Numbered from the stretch's first letter, positions 43,900-54,743 are shown. The stretch: 64,000 nucleotides of DNA from Cinnamomum chago (GCA_038049695.1 CP142460.1:36552001-36616000); one strand, 5' to 3'. Made by a program: numbers and translations. The notes: generated by a model from the sequence alone, not told the origin.

Positions 43900-43930
43900 A
43901 GAACAACACGTGGAGAGTTGTGCTCCAAAG
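43894..43930. other. Stem-loop at the polypurine tract of C
   Basis: Arms CTTTGGAGAACAAC (43894-43907) and GTTGTGCTCCAAAG (43917-43930) pair over 14 positions with one mismatch, around a 9-base loop. The left arm overlaps the polypurine tract. Confidence 0.85.
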
Positions 43931-46900
43931 AAAGTAGACACACCACTCATGACTCACGGGAGCTTCTGAGCTCGCGGGAGTGGCCGCCTATGGATGTATG
44001 CAATCGCAAACTTGTTCTAAAGGTGAGGTTCACTTTTCTAGGATCGATCCTGATTCAGGGGGAAAATAAAAAAGAAGAAGTTACGTGCCTACTGATTTGA
44101 TTGGAAACCCGAGATCTGTGCCTCGGTGCCCGTGGTATTGCCACGTGGCGGGTTGGGAACTGTGCCCCTGTTGCTTAATTTAAAGTGATGGTGGGAACTG
44201 TGTCCCGGCGGTCTGAATCAGAAGTCGATCTGTCGATTGGTTAAGTCACAATTAGAATTTCATTTGTTCTTGCAATAGAGTTTTATTCAATTTGTCATAT
44301 ATAATGTCTTTTGACTTTCATCCACAGTTGAATGCTTAAGGCATAGTTGAAACTAACTAGTAATAATGGAGATCTTGAAGGCAATCACAAACATAGTTCA
44401 AGCAATGGTGTGAGGTGCATGTGAGAATGAGATGCATTTTTTTTTTTTTTTTAAATTATTTTGGAACTCGGGTATGCATCGAAAAAGCTACATCAATGGA
44501 GAATGTCCACTGGAATAACCGTCACTCTCTAGGGATCTTGGTCTTCACCCAAGCTTGGATGAGAACATATGATAGATTCGATCATCATTTTGTGCTTATC
44601 ATAGAGAGTTTCGAGTTACACGGATTCCATTCTCCAACGTCAAGATTTGAGTCGGCAAACACCATAATTCGTGATAGCACGGTATTATGGTCGCCGTACC
44701 GATTATAAGCGCTTAAGGGAGGCCTACGGCGACTCAATTTCCAGACGTGAAATAAAATCATGAAAATCCATAGTTAGGTGTACCTACCTCAAAAGCTTTT
44801 CATAAGTCCGACGACGGGGCTCATTATCGCTTTCTTTCGTTGTCCATTTGCAGAAGTTTGTGTCATTCATCCCCATCAGTGTGTTTGAATCAGTTTTGTT
44901 GTTCTCATTTTTGGGTTGTAAATCTGCAGTGGACAAACACTAAAAAAATTCTGCTCTCTTGCCTGTCAGTACTTAATATTATAATTTGCAGAAATAACAA
45001 TTTTAATTTCTATTGATGGAGATGACATAGGATGCAATGCATAATGCTAGATGTATGTGTGATGGGACTAATGTGCACAGGACGTGATTGGACCCCTTGT
45101 GATGGGACAATATTTGGTTTGACAATGTGTGTCGTGCTTTTGTGTGTGTGCCTCTTTAACTTCCCCTTTTTTTTGTTTTTTTTTTTTTTGTTTTTTTTTT
45201 TTTTTTTTTTGGTCTGGTCATCATTTTTTTGCCAATTTCTTAGGCTTTGGGGGCAGAAATGGGTGTAAGCGTGGTTGGCACCCGGACTTTCAAAGCATTG
45301 CTTTTCCACATTTCGTGTGCAGAGAGCACCTTTACTCTTCTTTGCATATTTTCCTTCAATTCCGAACTCCGAATGTGAGAGCTTTCAACTCATCTTTTAT
45401 CTAAGTGAGTGGTGTTTCTTGTCTAAGTCGATTGTTCAAGTTTGATTAGTTTGTTTGTTTTTAGATTAATTATATTAATTATGTTGTTTGATCATGTGCG
45501 TTGGTGGGTTTTATCATATTTATGTTCAGGTTAAGTTCCTTAAACTTTTTACACATTTTAGTATTGTTTTGAAGGTTTGTGATTTTTAGGCAGTTTGTGT
45601 TTTAGTTCTTGAATTTGATATGGTCCCCTTTTTTTTCACTTCTCATTATTTTTATCCAAAAATCTTGAACCCAAGTGGTCCGGCCCTAATTTTGAAAAGA
45701 GGATAATTATTGATCAAAGATAACTTTAGGAGTAGACCATGGATTAGGTTTGTTCAAATTCTATGGGATAGACCTCCAAGTTTTCTATCTCCTTTCTTTT
45801 TCCTTAAATGAAGTTCTAAGCTGTGGAATGAGGTTCTACCATTAGCTGTGATGGCCATACAGGTGATGGGTCTTCATGGAAATGGTGGGGTATGTCCGCT
45901 TCAGCCTGGGGATGAGGGTCCTAGCCTCTGATTAAATTAAAAATGGACATGTTGATGAAGAGATCAATGCCTAACAGGATTTAGGGAAAATTTGGGGAAA
46001 AAGGGGATTTTGTGCAATTCGTGGAAATTAATGAATTAGTTGGTGTGATTGGGTTGGTTGAGTATTTTAGTTAATTTAGATTCAGTTTTTTTTTTTTTTT
46101 TTTTTGTGAATTCTTTTATGTGTTTTATTAAATTTTTTTTTTTTGTGGATTTAAGGGGGCAGTTTTGATTCTTTTTTTTTTGTGTGTTTATATGTGATGT
46201 GTGGTGCTGGATGCGTGATGTATTATAGATGTGGTCCTGGTGTGATGAGGTGAAGTGAAATGAAGTGAGGTGCGGAGGTAAAGACGTGAAGGAGTATGGA
46301 ATAAAGTAATGTGTGGAGGAGTGGTAAAGTTCTATTTCCTATGAATGATGTATGCATGCAAACCATTGAAAATGTGTGTTTTATTATCATTTCTTGTTGA
46401 TTGTGGCTACGAGGTGTGTTTTAATTTTTTCTTTTATCTCGGTTGTGGATTAATTGAATTTTAAAATTTGTTTTGTTTAGTTTTAATTTGCTTTTGTCTG
46501 TTGGTTTGTTTTGTTTTGTTTATTCGTTGCTTTTTTTTTAGTTGGGTTTTTTTTTTAATCATTGGTGAGTCGGTTTTTATTATGTTTTTTTTTTGTGTCT
46601 ATTTTGTTTTTCAAATTAAATTCGTTGTTATTGGTTGGTTGGTGGATTTTATTGATGGTTAATCTGTTGTTTTTGCAGAGAAAACCAAAAAGAGGGTGGA
46701 GGGTGTTCTACGACAACCTCGATTGATTTTGGCATGGAGAGGCAAGGAGGAGTGCAACCGAGCTACCATTTCATCTTGAATGAGTTGAGGAACCGCAAGG
46801 TACGCACCTATTTTCTCTACTTTGTTGGGTTAAGTCTTTAATTTACGTTTTTGTTTTAAGTTTAATTTTAATTTTGATTTTTTTTATTTTTCTTCTTTTA

Positions 46901-49546
46901 AGTTCAAGTTTGGTTTTAATTTTAAATTTGAGTTTGGTTTTAGTTCTTCATTTAGTGAGTTGATTTCTTTTATGGAATTTAATATGGCAGGTCTCTTGGC
47001 TCCCCGATTAAGATGGCTCGAATGAAGAGTTGATTGCAGTGTAGGAAAACATTATTTATTTGAAAGAATATATGATTCCATGTTCCAAAGATCACAGATA
47101 GGCCTGTTGTTTGTGGCATTGTGTGACAACTAGATCGTCATTACAGTATCCTAATCGATGAGGCTACCATGAGCTGGTTATACCCGGGATGGATCCCTAA
47201 AGGATTGAGACGCGAATTCAGAGCATCGGGGAATTACATGAGACATTGGAGGGATTTTCCATAACGGTACATACTCTCAGAGTTATACTATTGCGAGGCT
47301 TCCTATTCTATTGAAAATTGTGCAGAGACAATCGAGGCCCTATATTGTTGATGTTGCAGTTATGATTGGTGTTTGTTATCTTTTGATGTTGATTATTAGT
47401 TGTTGATCATTGGTGTTGTATATATGATAGAGGGATGTTATTTTTAGGCTCATTTTTTCACTTTGATGTGTGCATTATGATGTATAAGATGTGTACAAGT
47501 GCATGTAGCATTTATAATGTGAGTGCATGCTTTGTAGTTTGAATTAGAAGTGCCTTGGTTATGTGTATGATGATGATGGAATGGACTCCCTGAGGGGTAC
47601 TGAGGGATCATGTGAAGTGTTTTTTTTATTTATTTTTAAGGCGATAGGTTCTATACCCGATGATTTTTCAGGGTAAAAAAAAACAAGGGGGAAAGTGCCG
47701 AAATTTTTCTAGATTCTCAAAATTCGTCCCTAGGCATGTGAGTCTCACAAAGGGAGCATTAGTAGTTCAGGATAAATAAAGTGAGGTTTATATGATAAAA
47801 ATCAAATAACTACAATCTCACATCAGTCTAAACTTGATAAGAAATATAGAATTGAGTTCTCAAACAACAAGGAGTGCCTGAGTGTGTGGCATTTGTGACC
47901 TAGGTAATTCTATGTTTCAAGGCATTCACAATATCAGCTATATATATGAAGGCAGAGGCTCAAGATAACAACATTTTGGAATCGCACAACATGTGATATC
48001 ATAAAAGGATGTGCATAGCATACAACTATAATCAAATTCATCATAGGATATCATAACAAACATAATTTATATATCCCAAGTTTGGTTATCATCACTTTGT
48101 CCTTTTCAAATTAGGAGGAGTTGTGCACAAAATAATGCTTGTAAAATAAAATGCCCCAGCTTGTGGGATGTTTTGGATGTGATCGGGGTTGGGTTCCCTG
48201 CAAGGTCTCAAAACAAACTTATTAGTTTAATATTTTTAGGCCCCCTGCATAGTCTGGCTAAGGTAATATTTTCTTTCTCGGTAAAAATGTCAAGGGACCA
48301 TTTCGGCACTCAAGCTTTGAGAATAACAAGATTGAATTCATACCTTAGGGGATATGTCCTCCCTGCATCCAACCAAAAGTGATTAGTAGTAAAAGCATGC
48401 ATGAGGTGCTTGCGTGTGGGCTAGTGAGTGCTCGTGACAATCGTGTATGCGATGAGGACCCAGATTGGGAGGCCGTGTGGGATAAAAATATATTTATATA
48501 TATATAAAAAATGCCCCAGCATAAGACTAGTGTTTATTCTAGCCGTGGGTGAGGGTGTAAAGGTAGATTAGCTTCTCGACCCATGATTTTCACTCTAATG
48601 ATAACGTGATCCCCCCTTAACTTTCCTTTGGAGGTCGAGCCCTCACGGGCCCCCTTTTGTAGCTGCTTAGTCTTTTCGGTTGAACTTTGGAGAGTACTTG
48701 AATGCCTTCGGAGCTCATTCGTGAAAAATGTTCGTATGTGGGGTGGTGAGTCACCGTGCTACCTTAGTGTTATGGTTTTGACCACCTTCTGCTTAGTTCG
48801 CTCGATGAATACCCATGTCACTCCAGCGAGCCTAATTCTAATAGATTTTTTTTTCTCTTTCTTTTTTTGTTTTTTTGTTTTGTTTTTTTTTTTTTTTTGA
48901 TATGTGACTGTGCAATGCCTGGGTCCCTTAAGCTTTCTAATCAACCCATGTAACGAGCATTTGGCCAATGACTCCCAAACCAGGTGGCTTTAGGGCACTG
49001 GGCATGAAAATATCCCTACGGGCTTACTGGCTCGAGTTAAAAAGGCTACGAACCCAGACTAGTCAGCAAACTTTTATTCTTTTCAAGACTTCTAACTAAA
49101 CATTTTTTTCTCTGTTTTTTTTTTAACATGTGACTGTGCAATGCCTAGGTCTCTTAAGCTTTCTAATTAACCCATGTAACGAGCATTCAGCCAATGACTC
49201 CCAAACCAGGTGGCTTTAGGGCACTGGGTATGTAAATACCTCTACGGGCTTACTGACTCGGGTTAAAAAGGCTACAAACCCAAACTAGCCACCTTTTTTT
49301 TTTTTTTTTTTTGAAATCAAGAAGCTTTCATGACACGGGCGATCCCACCTTCAAACCTTTACATTGGGTGACTTCAGCCGTGCAAAATTTGTGTGGGGTA
49401 GACTCACCATTTTGTGTGTTTTGAAGTGTTGGTGTGTGTTTGAGTTCCAAGTTTGATCAATGTGCATCTCTTTGGTCCTCCTACTGGATTTCTTCAACTA
49501 CGCTAAGGGGCAAGGAGGGTCATACTCCGCAAGAAGTAGGGAAGGG
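43931..49546 (-). other. Long 3' untranslated region of element C
   Basis: 5.6 kb between the integrase stop and the polypurine tract, without pol motifs on the minus strand. It contains many T runs (44440-44452, 45166-45215, 46083-46105, 48880-48898, 49294-49312), two phrases 'aatgccccagc' (48152, 48510), and a ~180-bp direct duplication at 48892-49300. On the plus strand, 46679-47300 looks exon-like. Long 3' untranslated regions with tandem repeats are typical of Ogre-type elements. Confidence 0.55.
48892..49300 (-). repeat. Direct duplication of ~180 bp in C 3' region
   Basis: 'tgtgactgtgcaatgcct' begins at 48903 and 49130. The following sequence through 'cccatgtaacgagcat', 'aatgactcccaaaccaggtggctttagggcactggg' and 'ggttaaaaaggctac' is duplicated at an offset of about 227 bp with some 10 per cent difference. 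Both copies are preceded by T runs. Confidence 0.9.
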
Positions 49547-50363
49547 TCAAACTGTGTACCTTTTCAGGTACATAGCATTCCATGGATCGAGGAGCTCTTC
49601 CCCTTCTGCATTTACTAGTCTGTATGCATTTCCAGAATATACTTCTTTAATTACATAAGGGCCTTCCCAATTGGGTCGTAACTTACCTCTGGGATGCGGA
49701 AGCTAGGATGGAGTGATGCGCTTTAGCACGAAATCACCGACTTCGAATCTTCGTTCTTTGACATGCTTGTTGTAGGCTCTAGCAATCCGCTTCCGATACA
49801 CTTGTGCATGCTCTGCTGCCTTCATTCTTTTCTCATCGAGTAGGTCTAGCTGAAGTAGTAGTGCTTCTCTCCTCTGGTCTTCTGTTATATCTTTATTTAA
49901 CTGGACGCGCAGTGACGGGTGAAGGACCTCGAGTGGAAGGACTGCTTCCATTCCGTAGGTTAAAGAGTATGGGGTTTCTCCTGTAGGAGTTCTTATGGAA
50001 GTCCGATATGCCCACAACGCTTCAACCAAACGGTCTGGCCAATCATTACCTTTGGTGGTTTGCACAGTCTTCTTGATGATCTTCAGTAAGGTCTTGTTAG
50101 TTGCTTCGGCTTGACCATTGACTTGGGGATAATATGGGGTTGAATGATGCAGTCCTATGTCATATTTTGTGCACAACTCGTTCATTTGTTGAGAAATAAA
50201 TTGGGGGCCATTGTCTGTTATGAATACCTTAGGGATGCCAAACCTGGCTATTATATTCTTTTTGATGAATTTAACTACAGAGGTAGCCTTAATATTAACA
50301 TATGCCTCTGCCTCTGCCCATTTAGTGTAATATTCTGTAGCTGTTAATATGAATGTCTCGGGC
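49547..50363 (-). pseudogene. Element C integrase remnant (Tat/Ogre type)
   Basis: Reading starts near 50363 in TATEYYTKWAEAEAY, continues through ARFGIPKVFITDNGPQF (second catalytic Asp) and YYPQVNGQAEATNKTL (catalytic Glu), then WAYRTSIRTPTGETPYSLTYGMEAVLPLEV, to a TAG at 49703-49705. The same frame goes on with KLRPNWEGPYVIKEVY and ends LKRYTV at 49547, the normal C-terminus of Tat-type integrases. The zinc module and the first catalytic Asp (MDxIG) are missing, as are all upstream pol domains. No chromodomain. It is a remnant that fixes the strand and clade of C. Confidence 0.85.
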
Positions 50364-50739
50364 AGTTCTTAAATCTCCTAATGTGGTCAACCAAGCTACC
50401 CTCTTTAGTACCCACTAATTTAAAGACATCCATCCATCATTAATAATCGTGGTTCCTAGGGCAATCCCGATTTTGAAGCAATAGGTAAAATCTGCAACCG
50501 ATCTCACTAATTCTACTCATGACCTCTTCCATTCGTGATTGTTCTAGTAGAGGAATTTTGCACTATTATGGCTCGCCTATGCCTTTTATGATGATCAGAC
50601 AATTGTGTTTTTATATTGTTTATACTTCCTTTTTTGGTTTGTGATTTTTTTTTTAGGTTTTTTAGGGTCTTTTTATTTTTTGGTTTTTATTTTTATTTTT
50701 ATTTTATTTTTTTATTTTTTGCATAATCCTACGTAGTAA
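50364..50739 (-). other. Junction between C ORF and integrase remnant
   Basis: Non-coding stretch with an A-rich low-complexity tract on the minus strand (50620-50722, 'aaaaataaaaat' units). By position, protease, RT and RNase H have been lost here or were never present. Confidence 0.5.
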
Positions 50740-53700
50740 CTAATTCATTCGGGCTTGCTTGAATTTGCAACCCTTCATTGGCATGAAGCTTAGGGTCGGC
50801 CTAGCATGATTGTGATTTTTCATTGTGTGTGCTAGTGATGTGTTGCGCATTTTGAATATTTTGACTATTCGAAAACGTGCGCGTTTAAGACCTCTTGACC
50901 TATGTGTTTTTATTAGTGGATATTTGGTCTGGGCCTTATCATTTTGCTCTCTTCGGAAACGAGAGCGTTGAAATGTTTTGGACCTCCGCCATTTGGGCCT
51001 TGGTCTGATGATAATATATCTCACTTGTATTTTATTATGGTGTCTTCTTTGAAACCTGTGATTTGTTATTTGTAGTTCAGGTCCTAAAATGATGTATTTA
51101 GTCCATAAGTTTTTATTTTGGTTCATCCGGAAACGAGACCGTTGAAATATTTTAGACCTCCGCCATTTGGGCCTTGGTCTCATGTTAAAAGGTTTTATAT
51201 GTGTCTCCTTATGTTGATTTATTTGATAATGTGGAGATGACTTCGCTCGTTGATGCATTAAGATAAGGCTCTTATATTTGGGACCTTTAGTTTGCTCTCG
51301 CCGAAAACGAGAGCGTTGAAATGTTTTGGACCTCCGCCATTTGAGCCTCGGTCTTAAAGAGTTTGAACAATTAAGAGATTTGTGATCTTTGAATGATGGT
51401 TCCCTATTTTTACTTGATGATCTCCGGTCTTTTGTTTTCCTAATTGTTCGACCCTCATATTTTGTGTGAACTGTATGAGTTTTCCTTTTTCTTTGGGCTC
51501 TAGGTTTTGTTGTAGTGCGTCTAGCTTCCTTAAATGTAGTTCGTCCATGTTTTGGAAGGTGTGCTCTAAATTTTCTTTGTAACCTGGCAGACTTACATCG
51601 TGAAAGTCTTTGAGCAAGGGTGTAATCTTGAAGTTTTGGTTGTGTCACTACTGGATGGTCATGTGGGATAAGAATTTCTTCAGTTGTGTGGATTTTTACA
51701 TTATTCTTTGGGACTATCGGAATCTTAGGTGGCACGTTTGGGTTAACACCTGAAAGTTCTTCTACAGTCAAATCTCCGAAAGTCCTTCCTAGAGCTTTGG
51801 GAGTGGTCTCAATTCTTTCATGGAAACTAATTGGACCAAACTCTATTTGGCTTTCTAATTCGGGAATGATCTCTATTGTTGTGTTTGAATTTTGCTCTTT
51901 ATGGGCAGGGTACCATTCTAGGTGAAGGATCGGAGTTGGATCAACTCTTGGTAGTTGTCTCTTCTCAAAGTATTCTTTGTAATCTTGGCTCATGATTATT
52001 GGATTGGTCAAGGGCGGGCATGGTAAACCCTTTAGAATACTCTGAAGTCTTAGCCTTGCATTTAGATGGGCCTTAATCAAGGCAAATACAGGACTAGGCT
52101 CTATCTCATTGTGGAAGTCATGTTTGTCCTCTGAGATCGGTTTAATTATATCGTTATCCTTTGATCTTTTAACAGGGTTTGACCTATGAGGCTCACTAGT
52201 CAAGACATCATTTGATTGTGGTTCCTCCTCTAGGGTCTTTTCTACTGAGTGGTTAGGGTCTAGTTGAGGGCTTCCTTGTTGGATTTCAATGATAGGCCTA
52301 ACAGTCTCTTGGTGTTGATTCTTAGGCGGTGCTTTGATTTCTACGATAGATTCGGATGGCTTTATTCGTTCTAATGGCATGCTTGACCTAATCAGCATCT
52401 TTCTAACCTCGGATTTGAGTTTCTCTATGTCCTTTTGTAATTCGTTAAACATGTTCGTATCTAAAAATTCAAATCCAGACTCTTTGTTAACCTTTCTTGG
52501 TTTAGCTGGTGTTGGAATGGGGTCAAGATGTATGGGTTTGGGTTTAGGAAAGTCTTGTTCATCATTTGGTTGCATGTTTGTTTGTCTTTGGATCATGATT
52601 TGGGTTTTGCATGATGGTCTGGGATTCAAGTTCTTTCGTTTATAATGCAGTCTATGTCTTTTAGTGGTATTCGTCTTAGATTGAGATTCTGGATCTTGTA
52701 TGATTTTGTTCATTTGTGTTTGGTGCTTTATTTCAAATGAAGATGGTTTAACCAGTCTATGAGTTTCCACACTTGATTCTAAGTCATTTGATTCAAACCT
52801 GACTGGTTCGTGTGTTTCAGATCTTATGACATCAAAATCTTTAATTAATTCATCCACTTGATCCATTTGATGGTCAAGTATCTTCATCGTCGTCGTGAAT
52901 TCAGATTCTTCATGTGGGTCATTAGGTTGTACTGTCTCGTCTGTCTTCGAATGAATCGTTATGTCTTTTATTTGTTGTGTGGAATGATCTTCATTTGGTC
53001 GTGTTTGGGGTAGCATTTGTGATGTTGGTATTTTTGATCGGATGATTGTTTGTGATTGATCTAGTTTGTTCATTTGATGCGTAGTGATCTGGGTTTTATC
53101 ATCCCAAGGTGTTTCATGTTGTTTGTAATCTTCATTAAGCATATCATAAAAGTCCCCAGGAGGCATGTCTTTAAAGATGGGGTCATAAATCTCATCGGAA
53201 GATTCAAAAGTTTGGTCATTTGGTGGATCATAGGTTACTTTAGGGGCTAAAGTTGTCAAATATGGAGGATCATAGGTCCAATTCTTGAGAACATGATCTA
53301 TTGGGGAATTAATTATGGTATATGGCGTGTCTATGGTTTCTTCGTTTTCGAGTTGATGGAGGGGAGCAAAATATGTTCTAAGAATTCGTATCCCCTCTTC
53401 TACCTCATAGCCTTTCCATAATGTTGGGATCTTGATCTCTTCGGTCATAAGTCTTCTTAGAGTTTCTGAGATTAGTCCAAGTTCCCATTCTAGATATTCA
53501 CCACATATAAATTGTTCTTCTAGGGGCTTCCCTGTGTTTGCATACGGATCATTCTTTGGAGTGATACTCTTAAACCAGTCTAGGTCGGGCAACTCTAGCT
53601 CACTTATGTCCACCATCCTAGCAAACTTTTCCTGGATCTGTTTTCGAGATACTTTGGTTTTACGTGGGAAAAATGGATTTTGTGTTCTAGCATCTGTGGT

Positions 53701-53955
53701 TGAATTTATGTCGTGGTTCTGATTGGATGTTTGACTAAGTTGGTCGGTCGGAGCGTGAGTGGATTGTTGATTTATGACCGCTGGAGATTGGGTGGGTGGA
53801 TGGGTTGTGTTGGATGGTATGGTTGGGCGTGGCTGGAATTGGTCAACGGTCATGGTGGGTGATGTTGTTTGGTTGAATGGTGAGGGTTGGGTGGGATGAT
53901 GGCTTTCATTGGATGGCGTGGATAGGGATGGTTGATAGGTCGGATAAGGATGCAT
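50740..53955 (-). CDS. Unknown 1071-residue protein of element C with Arg-rich repeats
   Basis: Intact 1071-codon ORF; I do not recognise it. Residues 1-100 are Pro/Thr/Gln/Asn-rich and probably disordered. Residues about 105-225 look folded and hydrophobic-rich (MVDISELELPDLDWFKSI, EEQFICGEYLEWELGLI, LWKGYEVEEGIRILRTYF). Residues 226-760 are polar and acidic. From about 800 it is strongly basic. Three 58-residue repeats begin near 868, 926 and 984 with RPR(L/P)KWRRSK(T/I)FQRSRFR, plus a partial fourth. It has no zinc knuckle, DTG, RT or integrase motif. It occupies the place between primer site and pol, where Ogre elements carry an extra ORF1, which may be its source. The basic tail suggests nucleic-acid binding (inference). 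The upstream frame is closed by a TAA that looks like a CAA change, so the true start may have been further 5'. Confidence 0.7.
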   Translation of the reverse strand: MHPYPTYQPSLSTPSNESHHPTQPSPFNQTTSPTMTVDQFQPRPTIPSNTTHPPTQSPAVINQQSTHAPTDQLSQTSNQNHDINSTTDARTQNPFFPRKTKVSRKQIQEKFARMVDISELELPDLDWFKSITPKNDPYANTGKPLEEQFICGEYLEWELGLISETLRRLMTEEIKIPTLWKGYEVEEGIRILRTYFAPLHQLENEETIDTPYTIINSPIDHVLKNWTYDPPYLTTLAPKVTYDPPNDQTFESSDEIYDPIFKDMPPGDFYDMLNEDYKQHETPWDDKTQITTHQMNKLDQSQTIIRSKIPTSQMLPQTRPNEDHSTQQIKDITIHSKTDETVQPNDPHEESEFTTTMKILDHQMDQVDELIKDFDVIRSETHEPVRFESNDLESSVETHRLVKPSSFEIKHQTQMNKIIQDPESQSKTNTTKRHRLHYKRKNLNPRPSCKTQIMIQRQTNMQPNDEQDFPKPKPIHLDPIPTPAKPRKVNKESGFEFLDTNMFNELQKDIEKLKSEVRKMLIRSSMPLERIKPSESIVEIKAPPKNQHQETVRPIIEIQQGSPQLDPNHSVEKTLEEEPQSNDVLTSEPHRSNPVKRSKDNDIIKPISEDKHDFHNEIEPSPVFALIKAHLNARLRLQSILKGLPCPPLTNPIIMSQDYKEYFEKRQLPRVDPTPILHLEWYPAHKEQNSNTTIEIIPELESQIEFGPISFHERIETTPKALGRTFGDLTVEELSGVNPNVPPKIPIVPKNNVKIHTTEEILIPHDHPVVTQPKLQDYTLAQRLSRCKSARLQRKFRAHLPKHGRTTFKEARRTTTKPRAQRKRKTHTVHTKYEGRTIRKTKDRRSSSKNREPSFKDHKSLNCSNSLRPRLKWRRSKTFQRSRFRREQTKGPKYKSLILMHQRAKSSPHYQINQHKETHIKPFNMRPRPKWRRSKIFQRSRFRMNQNKNLWTKYIILGPELQITNHRFQRRHHNKIQVRYIIIRPRPKWRRSKTFQRSRFRREQNDKAQTKYPLIKTHRSRGLKRARFRIVKIFKMRNTSLAHTMKNHNHARPTLSFMPMKGCKFKQARMN
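50905..51362 (-). repeat. 174-bp in-frame tandem repeat in C ORF
   Basis: 'cggaaacgagagcgttgaaatgttttggacctccgccatttgggcc' recurs with 'ccgccattt' at 50987, 51160 and 51334, 173-174 bp apart, i.e. 58 codons. The Arg/Lys-coding core is better conserved than the 30-codon spacer. Confidence 0.92.
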
Positions 53956-53989
53956 GGTTATGGAAGGTCGGATTGGTTGATTGAATTGA

Positions 53990-54230
53990 TGAGGTTAGAT
54001 GGTTTGGATTGGTGAAGGGATTTGATTGGATGAGATGGTCATGGGAGGTTGGATGGTTTGGATTGGTGAAGGAATTTGACTAGATGGGATGGTTTGGATG
54101 GACTGGTTGGTCGGAATGGGTGAAGGAGTCTGATTGGATGGATGACCTGGATGGATTGGTATGTTTGAATGGGAGGGGGAGTCTGATTGGATGGAATGGT
54201 TTGGACGGATTGGTAGGTTTGATTAGGATG
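53990..54230. repeat. ~50-bp degenerate minisatellite
   Basis: Four to five units of '(g/a)gatggtttgga(t/c)tggt…gaa(t/g)gg…gagt(c/t)tgattggatgg' between the two C ORFs. On the coding strand it gives Pro/Ser/Ile/Gln repeats (SPIQTI). Confidence 0.75.
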
Positions 54231-54743
54231 GATTAAGATTTGGTTTGTTGTTATATATTGTGTGTTTTGGATGTAGATTCGTTGATTATTAAGGTTTAAA
54301 TTTTGATTTATGTCATGATCAATGTTTTGATTATTTAAATTTGTGTGCATTGTGTTTTGATTCGATTGAGTGTAATATTGTCGAGTTGGTTGGGAAGTGG
54401 TTTGATATGGTTGGGGTTGATGGATCGGGCCATGGTTTGGTCTCGCGTGTTCGTAAGAGGTGTGATTGTTTAAGTCTTCATTTGCATAAAAGTGTCGTTT
54501 AGATCTAAGGGAAGAAGCTTGAGTTGTTATAGTTTGGTTGGAAAGGTATCGATAATTTTGTGTTTCCTTATGGTAGTGTTGGTTTATATTCGTGTATGAG
54601 TTGTTTAAGTTCTGAAAATCTTGCGTCGTGTGGTTCGTGTAAGATTGGTAATTTGAGTCGAGCATGTATGATGTTTGGGATGCAATTGTTCGATGTGGAT
54701 TTTGATAAGCCATCTTATATTTGATTTCCAAAGCAATTATCAA
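54039..54743 (-). CDS. Gln/Asn/Thr-rich 234-residue ORF of element C
   Basis: Open for 234 codons, more likely starting at the internal Met of MAYQNPHRT (about 54713). Composition is dominated by Gln, Asn, Thr, Tyr and Pro, with 'QSYTNHT', 'NQNTMHTNLNNQNID' and similar strings; no domain is recognised. The end runs into a ~50-bp minisatellite (53990-54230; 'ggatggtttggattggtgaagg' units on the plus strand) that also encodes the start of the next frame (SPIQTI). The two ORFs may be parts of one longer protein split by an indel and a TAA. Confidence 0.45.
   Translation of the reverse strand: MIIALEIKYKMAYQNPHRTIASQTSYMLDSNYQSYTNHTTQDFQNLNNSYTNINQHYHKETQNYRYLSNQTITTQASSLRSKRHFYANEDLNNHTSYEHARPNHGPIHQPQPYQTTSQPTRQYYTQSNQNTMHTNLNNQNIDHDINQNLNLNNQRIYIQNTQYITTNQILIHPNQTYQSVQTIPSNQTPPPIQTYQSIQVIHPIRLLHPFRPTSPSKPSHLVKFLHQSKPSNLP

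Noticed and set aside
45165..45215. Long T runs as polymerase III terminators or poly(A) tails of captured cDNA
   Set aside because: Similar runs occur throughout the C 3' region without any adjacent RNA gene or cDNA-like sequence.
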